A DNA stretch of 64,000 nt from Alnus glutinosa (lineage: Eukaryota > Streptophyta > Magnoliopsida > Fagales > Betulaceae), in contig NC_084887.1 in the NCBI RefSeq assembly GCF_958979055.1, positions 24,921,044 to 24,985,043 on the forward strand. The letters run 5' to 3'. A model generated the notes under the pieces. That model made no database searches, was not told where the DNA came from, and saw nothing but the letters and a program-made list of their open reading frames with translations. Positions 45,991-59,500 of this stretch are shown here, in pieces. Made by a program: the position numbers and the translations under genes. Every line of letters begins with the position of its first letter. Within the stretch, counting starts at the first letter, position 1.

Positions 45991-46457
45991 TCAGTTATGA
46001 GAGGGAGGGCGAGTTCTCGGCCGAGAATAGTCCGAGTAAAAGCCGGGATGTTCGTCGTGGTTCTTGAGGGGCATGCGCCTAGAAACTGAAACGAGAGGCT
46101 TCACTGGAGTTCCCCCTCTGACGTATTTCAGATCCTTGGACAGAGCCTTTGAGTTGTCTCCACTTGTTTTTCCTCTTTGGATTGATTCCACCTCAAGCTT
46201 AACCTTCTTCAACATACCCCAGAAGATAAAAGTGATCAGTCATAAACAATAAAAACAAAACTTTTTAGTAATAAAAAAAAAAGCTAATAGTTCTAAAGTA
46301 AAACAATAAAAATAAATAGAAAGACAATACCAACCTTATGAGAAACAATGAACTCTAAGCTGGAAGCCTTATCCACCACTCCAAGAGTGCGAGCATTGCC
46401 GGCATGCATGGAAAGACACAAGAGGAAGACGAATAAACAAGATATGATGGACATCAT
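45991..46457 (-). CDS. RGF/GOLVEN (root meristem growth factor) peptide precursor, two exons
   Basis: Exon 1 is 46457-46335 (41 codons) and exon 2 is 46206-45991 (71 codons plus stop). GT-AG, phase 0, 112 aa. Residues 1-22 form a signal peptide (MMSIISCLFVFLLCLSMHAG). The variable middle is basic/polar. The extreme C terminus is DYSRPRTRPPSHN, matching the RGF/GLV/CLEL pattern: Asp-Tyr at the start (Tyr sulfated by TPST in known members), prolines for hydroxylation and terminal His-Asn. Mature peptides of this family act outside the cell on RGF receptor kinases to control root meristem size, gravitropism and lateral root spacing. A two-exon structure is usual. It lies alone in the centre of the inverted duplication, its stop 57 bp from the left arm. 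A TATATATG box lies upstream near 46512-46519. Confidence 0.88.
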
Positions 46458-46780
46458 TCAAAGTTAAAAAGAGAAGTGGATGGAGGCCAGGGTTGGAATA
46501 TATGTTGTGTACATATATAAGGAAGTATCACGTACAGTACTGTTACTACCAAACAGAGCAATATTTAAGAACAGGTGTTGTAAGAGACAGAAGATATATC
46601 TAGGCTGTCCGAGAGAAAATGCTTGTGAATTTATAACAGCGATGAGACTAATAAAGAAGAAAGCCGTAGGGAATGGTTGCCTCACTTGTGGCGCCTCTTA
46701 TCACTGTGCAGAGACTCGGGCCCCCTAAATATAGGCACTTTACCCGAACAAAGGAGAGAGAGGGGTGAGCTTGAATGAAA

Positions 46781-46796
46781 CACACACACACACACA

Positions 46797-46827
<31 letters not shown>

Positions 46828-46828
46828 T
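46781..46828. repeat. (CA)n(TA)n(CA)n microsatellite
   Basis: Compound dinucleotide tract in the spacer upstream of the RGF-like gene. Confidence 0.9.
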
Positions 46829-47017
46829 GCGCATGCGTTTCAAAAATTTCACCGCTAAGAGAAACAGATACTTAAGAAATGCTTCACACACTCTCGAGTC
46901 TACCCTCGTAGATTCAATGATAATTTTCATCCGCACATCAAGGATTGCATATAACATTTCTTTTTGGGTATAGGAGGGAGAAGGGAAATTTAAGTTTCAC
47001 TAAAAAATATACTGTGG

Positions 47018-47736
47018 ACTATATAATATTTTTCAATCAACTTCGCATGAAAGCATTTAAAAATAATAATAATAATAAAATTCTACTCCGAAACACAAGG
47101 GAATGTAGCTACTCAAAAAGGTCCACAAATCATGCACAATGAACATGTTAATGATGAGGAAATCTATGCCACTAAAATGAAAGAAGTCAAAGATCGAGAA
47201 ACAGAAAGTAGGCTTAGAAAGCCTTTAGCCAACCAATTTTTTCCCCATCGAAAGCCACCAAACATGCATTGTCGTACCTTCGAGTTCATGCTCGATCGTA
47301 GCTCCGTGTTTGTTGGCTCTTCCGCGCCTTTTCGACCAGACAAAAGTTTACAAATTGATTATTTAATACTATGAGACACAACTATAGTCTATAGCAGCCC
47401 ATCTCAGTCAATAAAACTATGAAACTGTTCTAATAACGGTGAAAAAAGAACAATATTTCATTAAAATATTCTCTCTTGACTATGACCTCTGACAAGACGG
47501 AGTCTTTCTAAGATCATTCTTTTTTGTTGTTCTTCGTGCGCGCATGTTAATTACTTAGAAACCAAGAGATACATTCTTAATTTCCTTGTCAGATTTTCTT
47601 ATCAAAATCTGATCATGCATGTCCTAATATCATAATTTATCTGATTATTATCATGTGATTTACATTTTTTATATTGTACATTCATTCATATGGCCTATAT
47701 TAGAAAACAGAATAAGGAAAGGAAATAGAACATGAA

Positions 47737-47807
<71 letters not shown>

Positions 47808-48899
47808 TTTGTTTGGGATTTGTCTTCTTGAAAGGTTTTTCCCTTTTGGGCTTAATTAAGGATGTCATCGTACATTCGTACGTTGAATATTTTGTGAACA
47901 TCTTTCTTTTCTTAATTGAATGTCCAACATTTCTATCAAATAATTGGTACCAGTACTTTTCCCCAAGAACGTAGCCATGGTAATCAAAATCCGGATGCTG
48001 TCTGTCATCTTGGGGTGGTACCACGAAACTTGTTGGTACGGCCTAGAAAAAGAAAAAACAAGGTACTTAATTGTTAGTACCATGAAAATAAGCTGTCTAT
48101 GTTCTTGTCCTAATCAAATTACGTGGCCATAATGCAAGTACTGGAACTCGACTTATTAAGATGGTTGTTTAAACTTGTCGGTTAATTAAGCAAACCAAAC
48201 TCAAGCTCAAAGTTTGAAACTTTTAGACACTAGTCAGAACCATCTCGTTGATTTCGTGAGAGGGGGCTCAAGGACCCAAAAGTCCCAACCAGATGAGTTT
48301 CATACCCCGAACTGCTGCGAAACTATTGGCAACCACTACATGGTCACACAAATTTATGAAATATCTAACTAATTAAAGTAGCTAGGTGTTATCTTATATT
48401 CTTGGATGGAGAAGAAATCAAGTCAAAAAGAGAAGGATTAAACTAAGATTCACATGTGTCAGCAGGCCAGGAGCCACTTACTATGGTCTTTAAGTAAGAA
48501 AAGTAAGCGACCATTAACTAATCTGATCGATCATTTGGATTGGAGAAGTTAGCTGTAAGAAGAGTTTAAATAAATAAATAAAGAACAACTGAAATGAGCT
48601 TTGATTAAGCCGGACATTGAGAAGGTGTGATTTTGAGGATGTTGGACTAAAGGGGTGCAGATTAGTTAGTTTTTGAGTTATAGTTTGAAACAAAGGAGGT
48701 TGGAAAGTGGGCAAAGGCAAAGGCAAAGACCTTGAACTTTGAGCTTCAAATCCCCCCATACGTGTTTCTTAAAAGCGCGGCAATCTTGGTCGGCGCGTCG
48801 CCCCTTGTCTTCATGGTGGCTTTGCATTTTTGGCACGTTCAGTTTGGACCCTTACAGATGACTAATCAATCTAATAAAAACACATTATAATAATGCTAA
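47018..48899 (-). repeat. Right arm of the large inverted duplication
   Basis: Reverse complement partner of 43548-45934, separated from it by 1083 bp. It contains a (CT)n(TA)n microsatellite (about 47736-47806) absent from the left arm. It ends CACATTATAATAATGCTAA, mirroring the left arm's outer end. No exact TSD is visible outside the two outer ends. Confidence 0.88.
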
Positions 48900-49027
48900 T
48901 ATAATTGCTAACATGAACGTTTTTAATTTTAAAAGATTAAAACTATTCTATGTTTTCATTGTCTTTTAGTATACTGCATGCATGATTAGCGGATCAGGAT
49001 CCCTGCAATCCAATTATTCGAATCCCT

Positions 49028-49064
49028 TGCAATTGTGAGAGGCTGCCGGCCTCTCACAATTGCA
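49028..49064. repeat. Perfect 16-bp stem hairpin
   Basis: TGCAATTGTGAGAGGC, 5-base loop, exact complement. Surrounding CCCTGCAATCC words suggest a small MITE. Confidence 0.7.
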
Positions 49065-49627
49065 GGAAATCTCGGTTCATGATTAGCATATGAAAGAGGC
49101 AAGGAAAGACAAGATTAATATATTATTTTCAAATGGAAAAAGACTCATGCACAACAGTACGCAAGTTTCTAGAAACATGGGATGGGACACATGTGGTAGG
49201 ACCCACTGCTTTGATCCCACTCCATGTCTCTACAAAGGAATAATTGTTGTGCACCAATCAGATCTCTTTCCAAATAGGGGTTAACACATTTGAATGTCAA
49301 ACTCAAAAAATCTAGTCAAACCTCCTAATTCATTGTCACCAATTCTCAACTTACTATGAAAGCAGAGCCTACCTAGAGTAAAGATTAATGTCTTTTTTTT
49401 TTTTTTAATATAAATACTTTAAGCTGATGTAACAGTACCCTTTAACTCTTAATTTTATTTTATTTTTATTATTATTTTTAACAATAATTGATCTACGGAC
49501 TAATAGACACTGCATCAATAGCCCAATGAATTGAAGGTAGGATGAAAGTGTAGTCTATAACATTACTCTTATGAAAATTCATTTTATACGGTGTGATACT
49601 AGCCTAGAAATTGGACACAAATTTCTT

Positions 49628-49750
49628 ACAAGTTGATTTATTAGAAATTCATACAAACCAACATCTAAAAAAATAAAAAATCTGCTTTTCACACAAGTTG
49701 ATTTATTAGAAATTCATACAAACCAACATCTAAAAAAATAAAAAATCTAC
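49628..49750. repeat. 65-bp tandem duplication
   Basis: ACAAGTTGATTTATTAGAAA starts both copies (49628 and 49693). They are virtually identical over the shared length, ending AAAAAATCT, so the event is recent. Confidence 0.88.
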
Positions 49751-50317
49751 ATGCAAGGAATACATGTCAATATTAGAGGTGTGTAGAAAATTTCTGTCCC
49801 AAGAAATGGGGGTGATCATGAGCCACTTTCCACTTTTACTAAAACCTAATTGATTAAAAGAGCGCACATATTCTTCCATTTACTGTGAAATTTTACAATG
49901 GTGAAGATAAGAATGCTAGCCACTCAATCACAATCAAATTTAGTAAAAGCAGTAACTTTTGCGAAGAAGACAGGCAAAAGAAAGCAAGACCACCCACGTA
50001 TTCATGGTATAGCAATTTTATTTTCTTAGAGGAAACCAAAAAAGAACTATATCTGCACTTTTTTTCTTCTTTCACAAATACAACTGATTGAGCGAGTTGC
50101 CTTTATATACAGCTAAAGAAGATTTTATGTATTTCTAAACGGGAGGATACATAAATTAACAAAAAAAAAAAAACCCAAAAAAAAAAAAAAGTCAGGTGAT
50201 TTTGACAGCCACAGGATGTGCATGCCAAGGAACCTTCAGATATTTGGTGTATGATGGACCAGGAACCTCGTTTGAGAACTCACAGCACCTTACAACAAAA
50301 GAGGACATAATATATAC

Positions 50318-53300
50318 TCACATTTGGAGAAGATTATTCACGGTAACAGTGACAGAATTTGTTCGCTGCAAGTCCTGAAAAATTCGACGCATTGAATCTT
50401 AATCAGGTTAGCCAATTCTTTGAAAAAATAAAAGAGAGAAAGGGAACAACCAATTTTTGCAGAAAATTGGAGCAAATCCCAACTATACCTGAAAAATTAT
50501 GTCATCAGGCATGTGTGGCAAAACCTCGCGTACCGTCTCAGCCATGGCAAGTATGTTCGCTAAGTTGTCATTTGCAGGGCGTGGAGTAGTCCTCATACGT
50601 AAACCACCACCTCCTCCTCCAGTGTATCTTCCACCAGCAGCAGGAGGGATGGGTGGACCAGTTGCGGCAGCCTGAGAGGGATTCACAGGCCAAAGGCTCC
50701 AAGCAGTATCTTCAAGGGCAGTCTGGGCGTAGGTTTCTCCTACAGATGCAAGATGCCTCATCATCATCTGGACTCTCCCTAATCCAACTGATCTGACAGC
50801 AGTAGAGGGTCCAGCTCCATCAATACCCTGGCTTGGCCAAGCATGCAACCAACTTGAATCCAGTCCCGCACTCCTATGGAGCAAAAAATGTGGTTTAATT
50901 TACTCCACAGACACTTGTGATAAATATTTCTTGTTGTAGTGTTTAAGGAGGTCACTGAAATTACATTCAAGGGAACAGTTTTCTGCAAATTTAGCATAAA
51001 ACAGTTCTGGAAGAGTTTAGACGGCTATATTGGGTTATATATGAATCTTCAATGGACTCTTCTTTTTGTTTTTTTTTCACAAATGGCACTTCTATATATT
51101 GTACCGCCCATGAAGTAATCTGAAGTTCAGGCACTATTTCGTGGATCTTGAGCATAAATTCTGATGATCTAATTAAGTGGATTCCAATTCCAGTTTGTCA
51201 AAGATATGCCCTTTCAGCTAAAGGTAGCAAGGTCTAGTTATTTCAAGGCAGGCAAGAGAAAAACTGCAAGACAGAGAGTTAGGATGTGAACCTCCAAGGA
51301 CCGCCTTCCATAAGGTTCTGTGTCTGACTGGGGAATACTCCAGTTGGTAGGGTATGCCCAGAGGAGTTTGGACGATCAAGTCCAGCACTTATTTGATGGG
51401 CAAGCTGCTCATCACTCAAAACTTCTCCAGTACCGTGGTTGGCTTCAACTTCAGGTCGGCCACCAAAAAGCGGCTTTCGACAAGTGGGACATGAATAAGT
51501 CTCGCTTAAACCTTGATCCAACCTGGCATTAATGAGTGAGTTTTAGCATGAATTGCATGCTTGAAAATACAAAAGCAGAGGGTGTAAAAAACTAAAAACT
51601 ATGAATCATACCAAGATCTCAAGCATGCAAGATGAAAAAGATGCTTGCAGAGCAGCTTTTTAGCCTTAGCCATAGGTTCCTGTCATTTGCCCAGTTCATC
51701 AACTTTGAGAGACGAATAATAGCTAAAAAGTGTACAAGTACAGATCCAATCATACCCTACAGATGGCACATTCATCATCATATGCTTGTAGCTCTTCAGT
51801 TGTTGCATCAGGAAGTGCAGCATGAAGAGCACCTAAAGCTTTTCTCAATTTGATAAATCCTTTTACGCGCTTCCAAATAGCACTTAGCAAGGCCTGATCA
51901 TAATTTCCAAATTAATTATAGATTGAACATGGCATTGGGAGTCAAATAACTAACATTTTAAATCGTCCAGTAGAGAGTAGAATGAAATATTTACACAAAT
52001 ATTTACACGTATATTTAGGAAAAGGACGGCATCCACAAGATGGAATGCCATGCCATGAAGCCACCAAATATGCACATAATGACCGAGTGCCATTAACAAT
52101 GTTGCCATGTCCAGGGAAAAACCCAAATTCCGAATAAGAATGCCTTTCCATTCTGATAATGAACCTGCAGTCACACCCCTTAATCAGGAAACATTAAATC
52201 CGCTACAATCATCCTCAGTTGAATAAAGTGGCATCTTTTTTATTCAATGTGACAGTATGGTGTGCTTCAAATTCACTACATATTCCACTCATTGACGTAT
52301 ATAATTTCCATAATACACCTCACTATCTAATACAGAGGTGAATTCACCAATCACTCATAAATGATGATGGACTTGCACCATTCACCCACATATTCCACTT
52401 ATTAATGAGTGGATAATTCCCATTATACCCCTCACTATCTAATAGAAGAGTGAAATTCACATTCATTAATCACCAACTAATTTAAGCACGTATTTTTCAA
52501 ATAACCCTCACTGCTTCTGTTGCTTGCTTCACCATATTTTTTTTTATTTTCATCACTATCTAATAAAGGAGTGAATTTCTTCAACAATCACCCACTAATT
52601 TAGGAATGTATTTTCAATAAAACCCTCACTACTAAACTTCCGGTTCACACTTTTCTTCAATCACACATGAAATGTGTGTGCCTACTGCTAAAATTAAACC
52701 AACTATGCGCACCAAGAGGGAACAATATGAATAAAAAGCACAGAAATACAAATAACTAATAAGAAAAAGAAGGAAGAGAAACGTTTTATCTTTTGATAGA
52801 TAAAATATATGGTTAAATTCATTTTGAATCCTATGATCCAAACGGCACATTCCAAGAATTGGAAAAAGAAAGAAAAGAAACACAACAAATTTAAATAATC
52901 AAAACCTTAGTTTTAGCAAGACGAACTTATAAATGAACAAGAACAACAAAATACATGCATGTCGGATTTAATGTGCATGTACCAATTCCTTTAATATTCT
53001 TTTTCCTACACTTCTTAGTTAATTGTACTTACATGGCAGGTGGATGAGTTGGGGGGAAATGTCATGATCTAAGATAATGAAAGTGAAGTTTGAAGTACCT
53101 GCTGCTGATGTATCAAAAAATTTGAACCTTTGGCAATTTTCACTGCTCCCTGCTGAATGATGGAGCCATACATCAAGCAACTGAAATCCATGAACTAAAA
53201 TAGCCTACAAAGCATATTGCAAAAACAAACCACCTAGTCAACCTGAGTACTGATATCTGACTGTATCCAACCATCACAAAAGTTTCCAAGAGGTGTTTTA

Positions 53301-53541
53301 ATAACAATACCTGCAGTGTCTCAAAAGCAATACTGAAAGGCTCAAAGAATAACAACAGAAACATGGATGAACCCAGAGCTCTATATATTACCAGACACAG
53401 CCTAATCCTGTCAGCAACAATAAACAAGAACAAAATACTATATATAAGAAAAAAGAAAGCATAGAAAGGGGATGAAAGAATAGGAAAGGAGAAAGAGGGA
53501 GAGAAAGAGAGAACAAGCTCTTCATAACTATTAACTTTTAT

Positions 53542-53594
<53 letters not shown>

Positions 53595-56500
53595 ACAAGC
53601 TCTTCAAAAGTACAAACATTTATTTGTCCATGGTATCCATCTTTTTAAAGGAGGCCCACATATAGGCACCAGAAAACCCTAAAATTCAAATGTATACCAT
53701 TTATAACCCTATCGTATATGGTAACAAATCAAGACCCCTATTACTTATGTTGATAAGTAATATAAGACCCATATTAAATTCCTAAGACAAAGAGAAAACT
53801 TACTACAAATATATTATTACAGCAATCAACATGACTGTTACAAGAACTTGAATGAATACATCATATGGCCGCACTAGAGTGCATCAACCAACCTGCAGGC
53901 CACCTATCAATAACTTTCTTGATCCGCATTGAATACAGTAATGGCTATCAGTTTGTACCTAGCTAGCAACAACGAACAAATCCCTTACAAAGTGGTCTTG
54001 ACCTCATTCTTAGATGGCACTCAAACCAGTCCGTTCCCAGCTAGCCACCAGTAAAATTATCAACTCTCAACATTTAACCTTTTTATAAGTTTTAATACTC
54101 CAGAATTTGACAAATAGCATAAAGGATACTTGAAGGAATTGCAGAAATATGCCGAACCCAAGTAGTTGTTACTCCCACCCAACATCTCAAACTTTTCAAA
54201 ACCTTCCAAACAGCCCTCAAACAATCCACACAACAAAAAGTCCAGAAGGTGTTGCTTTTTAAGATAGTATTTTTTAGGACTTTCACATATACCCAGCAAA
54301 TTCTGACACCATTTTGTTATAAATGAAATTGTCAAGAACATTATGATTATAGACATGTACAATGCATTTCCTTAAAATACAATCATCAGTATAAGATGAG
54401 AACTCTTTTGAACCTAGATTTGAAAGAGAGTGAGAGAGAGGAATTAAATAATACCATAAAAAGTCAACGGAGAGGACCAGCAATAAGACTGAATATACAC
54501 GAAAATATGCCCACGGTGTAGCAGAAGGAGAGGCATTCAAACGTTCAAGTCTATCTCTGGATAAAGCTTGAAACATCTGAACAATACCATAAGATGGTTA
54601 GGAAATATGCTAATCAATCTTTCATAATGAATCTAAAATCAGCATGCCCAGCATGAAATATTGTCTCATACCTTTAGAGAACATAGAACAGTCAACCATA
54701 TTGACCACAAGCCTGCTTGGTATATTGTTGGTGGAACAACCAGAGGTAGAAACATCCCCTGCTCAATATTCATCATTGATATAACACAATTACTGAACCA
54801 TAAATATTGACTAGTTTTTTTATTTCTAAGCAAAACAAACACCTCATTGGACAAACTCATGACCTTACTCGCTACCCCTGTTCTTTTGGGAAGTTTAGGT
54901 GCCATTTGGCCCAAAGGCCATTGGCATAAATTTTGACAAAATAATAAAGATAGCAAATCTATCAGGATAACACCAAAGATGAAATATACAGATGGATTTA
55001 AATTCTTTAAGGACTTCCTGTAAAACCCCATGATTACACCATCCAATTATCTTATACCACATCACATTTTTTAAAGTTAAGGAATAAGTTGCTCACGCTA
55101 AACACAACCCTAATAATAATAAATAAATAAATAAATAAATAAAAGAAAAAAAAAAAAATCCTTTTGATTTTGCCATTGCCTTTGTTATCCCAAAAGCACT
55201 GTCATTGAGGCATTAACCTTAAAATCCAATAATTTTGATAGGTGATCAGAAATTGCCCACTTACAGGTCTAACATGAAACAAATTCTATCATTAGAAGCA
55301 CTAGAACATTAATTCTATGCTTTGATTTAGCAGAGGAGGAGATATTTAGAACATGCCATTCCTGCCTGATGCGACAGACAAGGATAATATTTCTGTTTGG
55401 GTTGTTTGGGAAGAGGCCTTCGTGTGTTTGATAAAAAGAGTTAGACTTCCATTAATTATGGGATATGAAAGAGCATAAAGGAAAAATAATTACCATTCAA
55501 AAGTTCCCCAGATCTAGCTTTTTCTCGTGATTTGAGGCTGCTGTATTTGAAGAAAAATGGTGTACTATGACTAAAAGCAAAATTTGTTATTCCCTAACAA
55601 AAAGACTTTCAAGAATCTCCCAGTTGTAGGACTAACCAACTTTTGATGAAGAGATTTCTTGGATATCTCATTTCGGTTTTAACTTTTTGTCTCTTTTTTT
55701 TCTTTTTCTTTTTAATATTATTAGAATTGTGTTAGTGTGGAGCAACCTACTCTTTATCATTTTAGAAACCTAATGTGGCAATAGATAATTAGATGGCACA
55801 ACAACGGGTTTTACCGGAAGTCCTATCGAATTTAGATATTACATAGATATGTGCACGTATACTACCTATGGAGCCCTTTTAACTAGACCTAGGTCTAAAC
55901 ACTTACATTTACATTGACATCAACATTTGACCATCCCTGAGAAGAAGTAAGAATTGTCCCCATAAGTATTTTATTTCATTATCGATCAATCAACTATACC
56001 ATTGTGGAAAACCCTTCTATATGAAAAGCAAAATTATTGGAATGCATGACACAATGTCTTAGCATCAACGCTTAAAGGATCACCTACTCCACCTGCAAAG
56101 GTCTCTTCAACACAATCCCTAAATCCAAAACCAAACAAATCAGACCTGCCTTCCTCAGTTTACAACCTTCAGCATCAAGACCCCTTGAGCCTCATCAACT
56201 TGAAAAATTTGTCCTCTTCAATTAATGTTAATATGATTAGAAACATCAACTAACCTCACGGTTTCACAAGATAAGAAGTGCCTCCCGTCATAGTAGGAAA
56301 ATGACATATCCCTCCCTTGCATTTAGTGAGGGGATGCACCTCAATGTTAGGATTATTTTTCATTTATTTTGAACTTAGGAAAAAAGACGCAATATCAAAT
56401 ACACCCTGATTTCTGTCCCTTTCTTTCCCTTTTATCTTTTGCCATGGCTGCTGGCAGTGACATGGATTTGCTCGCGATGAAGACAGTAACAACCATGGGC

Positions 56501-59500
56501 TAGAGTTGAAATTGATGGTATCAATCAAGTGGGATTTTTCTTCTATTTTGGAACTGAAGTGCATCTGGTTCATATTGCGACTACTTTAATCAATTACGAA
56601 GCCATTTGGCTGCCACTAGAGCCAACCGTACCCAGATCTATCATCACCCACTCTTTTCACCACACATCTCCACTAAACAGCCACCAAACCATCAAACCCC
56701 CCTTCATCAACGCCAGCCAAACCCAATTGCTGCAACCACCCCCATGATAGCCAGCAGAATCAAATCCATTTAGGCTGCTAACACCACCACCAGAGATTTA
56801 AAACAAAAAAATGAAAAGAAAAAATGAACACATGGTACAGTAGCTTCTTATCAGAATTACAACATAGTAGATACTCAAAGCAAAAAAAGAAACAAAAAAC
56901 TATGATTTACATATAAACTTCAATGACATGCAATGTTAAGTTTTTTTCAATTTTCTAATATTAAATTAAAAGGAAAAAAGCTTCTGACACGCTTTACTAC
57001 ATATATCCGCATACATGATATTATAAAGATTAATGGGAAAGTTTTAATCTCAAAAGAAAAAGAGATGTGACACTTGAATAGATGCATATTACAATTAATT
57101 ATGATCAGAATATATATGGTTTCAACAAATTTCTTATAAAAAATTACCTTGTAAATAACATAATTGATAAGACGTTCCAACAATTTCCGAGTTTCAGAAG
57201 GATACAACTCCACAAAGAATATAGTCTGCATGTGAAAAAATATAAACCATGATTATCAAGATGATGTTATCGGTCTTAAATTCATATTCATCAATTTGAA
57301 GATGGGTTCATTACCTATTACGACTTTGTTTAGCCAACTCAAAAGAATAACCCACATCTTACAAATAGGCTCCATAAACAATTCCTCCCACTCATCATTT
57401 CATTTTTGTTGGGCATGACTTAATTAATTACATAAACTTTCAATAACACTTTTCAGTGTTACATATATAACTCAGGACTTTGATCATTGTAATCCGATTT
57501 CAAATTGTTTGAGTTTGTATAACTAGCTCTAAGCTAGAGCTTATACATGTCAGTAGGGGAACTTGGATGATTGTATGTCAGGAGTGCTTGTATAACTATA
57601 CTAAAACTTGTTCTGAGGTTAGTGAGGATCTATTCTAAAGTTCTTCTCCATAAACAGATTCTAAAAGTCTATCCAAAAACCCAATAGTATGCTAGTCTGA
57701 ACCTCAGTCTATAACATTTCTTATTCACCATTGATCAACCATAAATCCTACGCTAGATCAGAACCATTGTAGATCCCTCACCCACTTCTATTGTAGAAAT
57801 AATAAAAATAAAATAAAATTGCATGATTACTAATCAAATGCATATAATTATCTTGAAATATGCTAAACATGCATATAATTATCTTGAAATATGCTAAACA
57901 TACTCCCAATTTTAACTCCCAAGTGCTTACTCCTTAATGTGGCAATTGTCACGTCAATTTTCCACTACAATGTTTTTTAATCCCATCTGGTTACTCTCTT
58001 TCTACAACTATCACATCAGGGAGTAAGCACTTGAAAATGCAAAAGTAAGAGTTCGTATAGCATTTTTCTAATTGTCTTTCACCTTCCCCCACCCCCCTCC
58101 TTCCTTCTTCTCTCTCTCTCAGCCCCAACCAAGTAAAAGAAAACAAGGATGAGTAAAATGAAAACAAATAACATTGAGACAGGTTGCCAGTTCCCCAATA
58201 GCAAAGCTTTTAGGTGACCAATCTAGGACCGTATGGGTGGCCTGATCACATTTATACTCCATATCATAATCCGGACAAAAATTAAGGCAGATAATTTTTT
58301 TTTTTTTTTTTTGATAAGTAAAAAATTAAGGCAGATAAATGACACATGGAAAAGCAATGAAACATTTCGAAGCTCTGCACAAGCACATCTCATGAAGACC
58401 AAGAATCAATCCATCTATAGCTTTGTCACTCTCAAAGATTCAGAGATAACATCAAATAGCAGGCATCCTGATAATATCAATTCACTTAGTTTTCTCCAAG
58501 GCCAATTACTGATTTATAAGTACTGGCAGAGCCAACACCAATAAAAGTTTTACCATTGTCGTGAAGCTTAAGATATCTTTATTTCCTATGGCATACACTC
58601 ATTGTAGTTAGTTTCTTGAAGCTTTTAAAAATTCCGAGAACCCAACTAGTAGTAAGCTAATGGAAAGCAGTTGTTCAATACGTTATATATTTGTATAGCG
58701 TCCCATCATAGCTTGAATGTTTTTACTTATGTAGATTTTTTAAATTTATTCTCCGTTCGTCCATTTTAGTGGCTCCCTTGTATACTTCTCGTGTATAAGG
58801 GTTGCGCTCATCTGCGCTTTTTTGAATAAATTGCAACTACTTATCAAAAAAAAATCCAATTATCCAGCCAAATGACCTGAACAATAAAAATTAAAAAATT
58901 AAAATTAAAAATTAAAAATTAAAATTGAAAAATCTACCACGTTCCTGAAACCTAGAGAAATTTGGTTTCCATCTAAACCATAAGCATGCAGTGCACAAAA
59001 AATACAAACATAACCAAGAGGTTTTACAGAATATAGTACCTATTAAAGTCATTTATGTTGTAAATTTATTTCTTAGCATTTTTCATCGCTCAATTACCAT
59101 GGCATTAGCAAAGTAAAATGCACATCCTTATCACATTTGCCTTCTTTACAGAAATAAAATGTCCTATGGCAACAGCTAATACACACAAAATGGACTTGAC
59201 ACTAGACCCAATAATCCAATAAAACCCATGCATCAATCATGAGATAAATACCAAAAATTATATGTTTCTCTTCTATGCATTGCCTAACTCAACATATAGT
59301 CCACTTCACAAAATTTCTAAGATCGAGATTCAGTGGTCATCAGAGAGAGAAAACAGTTCTTGTTCCTAATAAGGTAAATGCGAACCCAGCAAGACCGTAC
59401 GGATTGGTCTTCGTCAGTACAGGCCTGGTTAGTTAGGTTGCTGTGCTTCAGTGTCCTGTTATTTAGTGAGGGTTCGTTGTTCATCTCATACCCTTTTGGG

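Larger units (their letters stand above)
48900..50317. other. Intergenic between the inverted duplication and the RIN2-like gene
   Basis: It holds the hairpin and tandem duplication listed next, T and A runs, and the 3' flank of the RIN2-like gene (A-rich near 50160-50190). No gene was seen. Confidence 0.45.

Noticed and set aside
45619..47374. Candidate proteins in the arms of the inverted duplication (98 and 80 aa)
   Set aside because: Opposite-strand readings of the same duplicated DNA, not conserved between arms as proteins and without known motifs.
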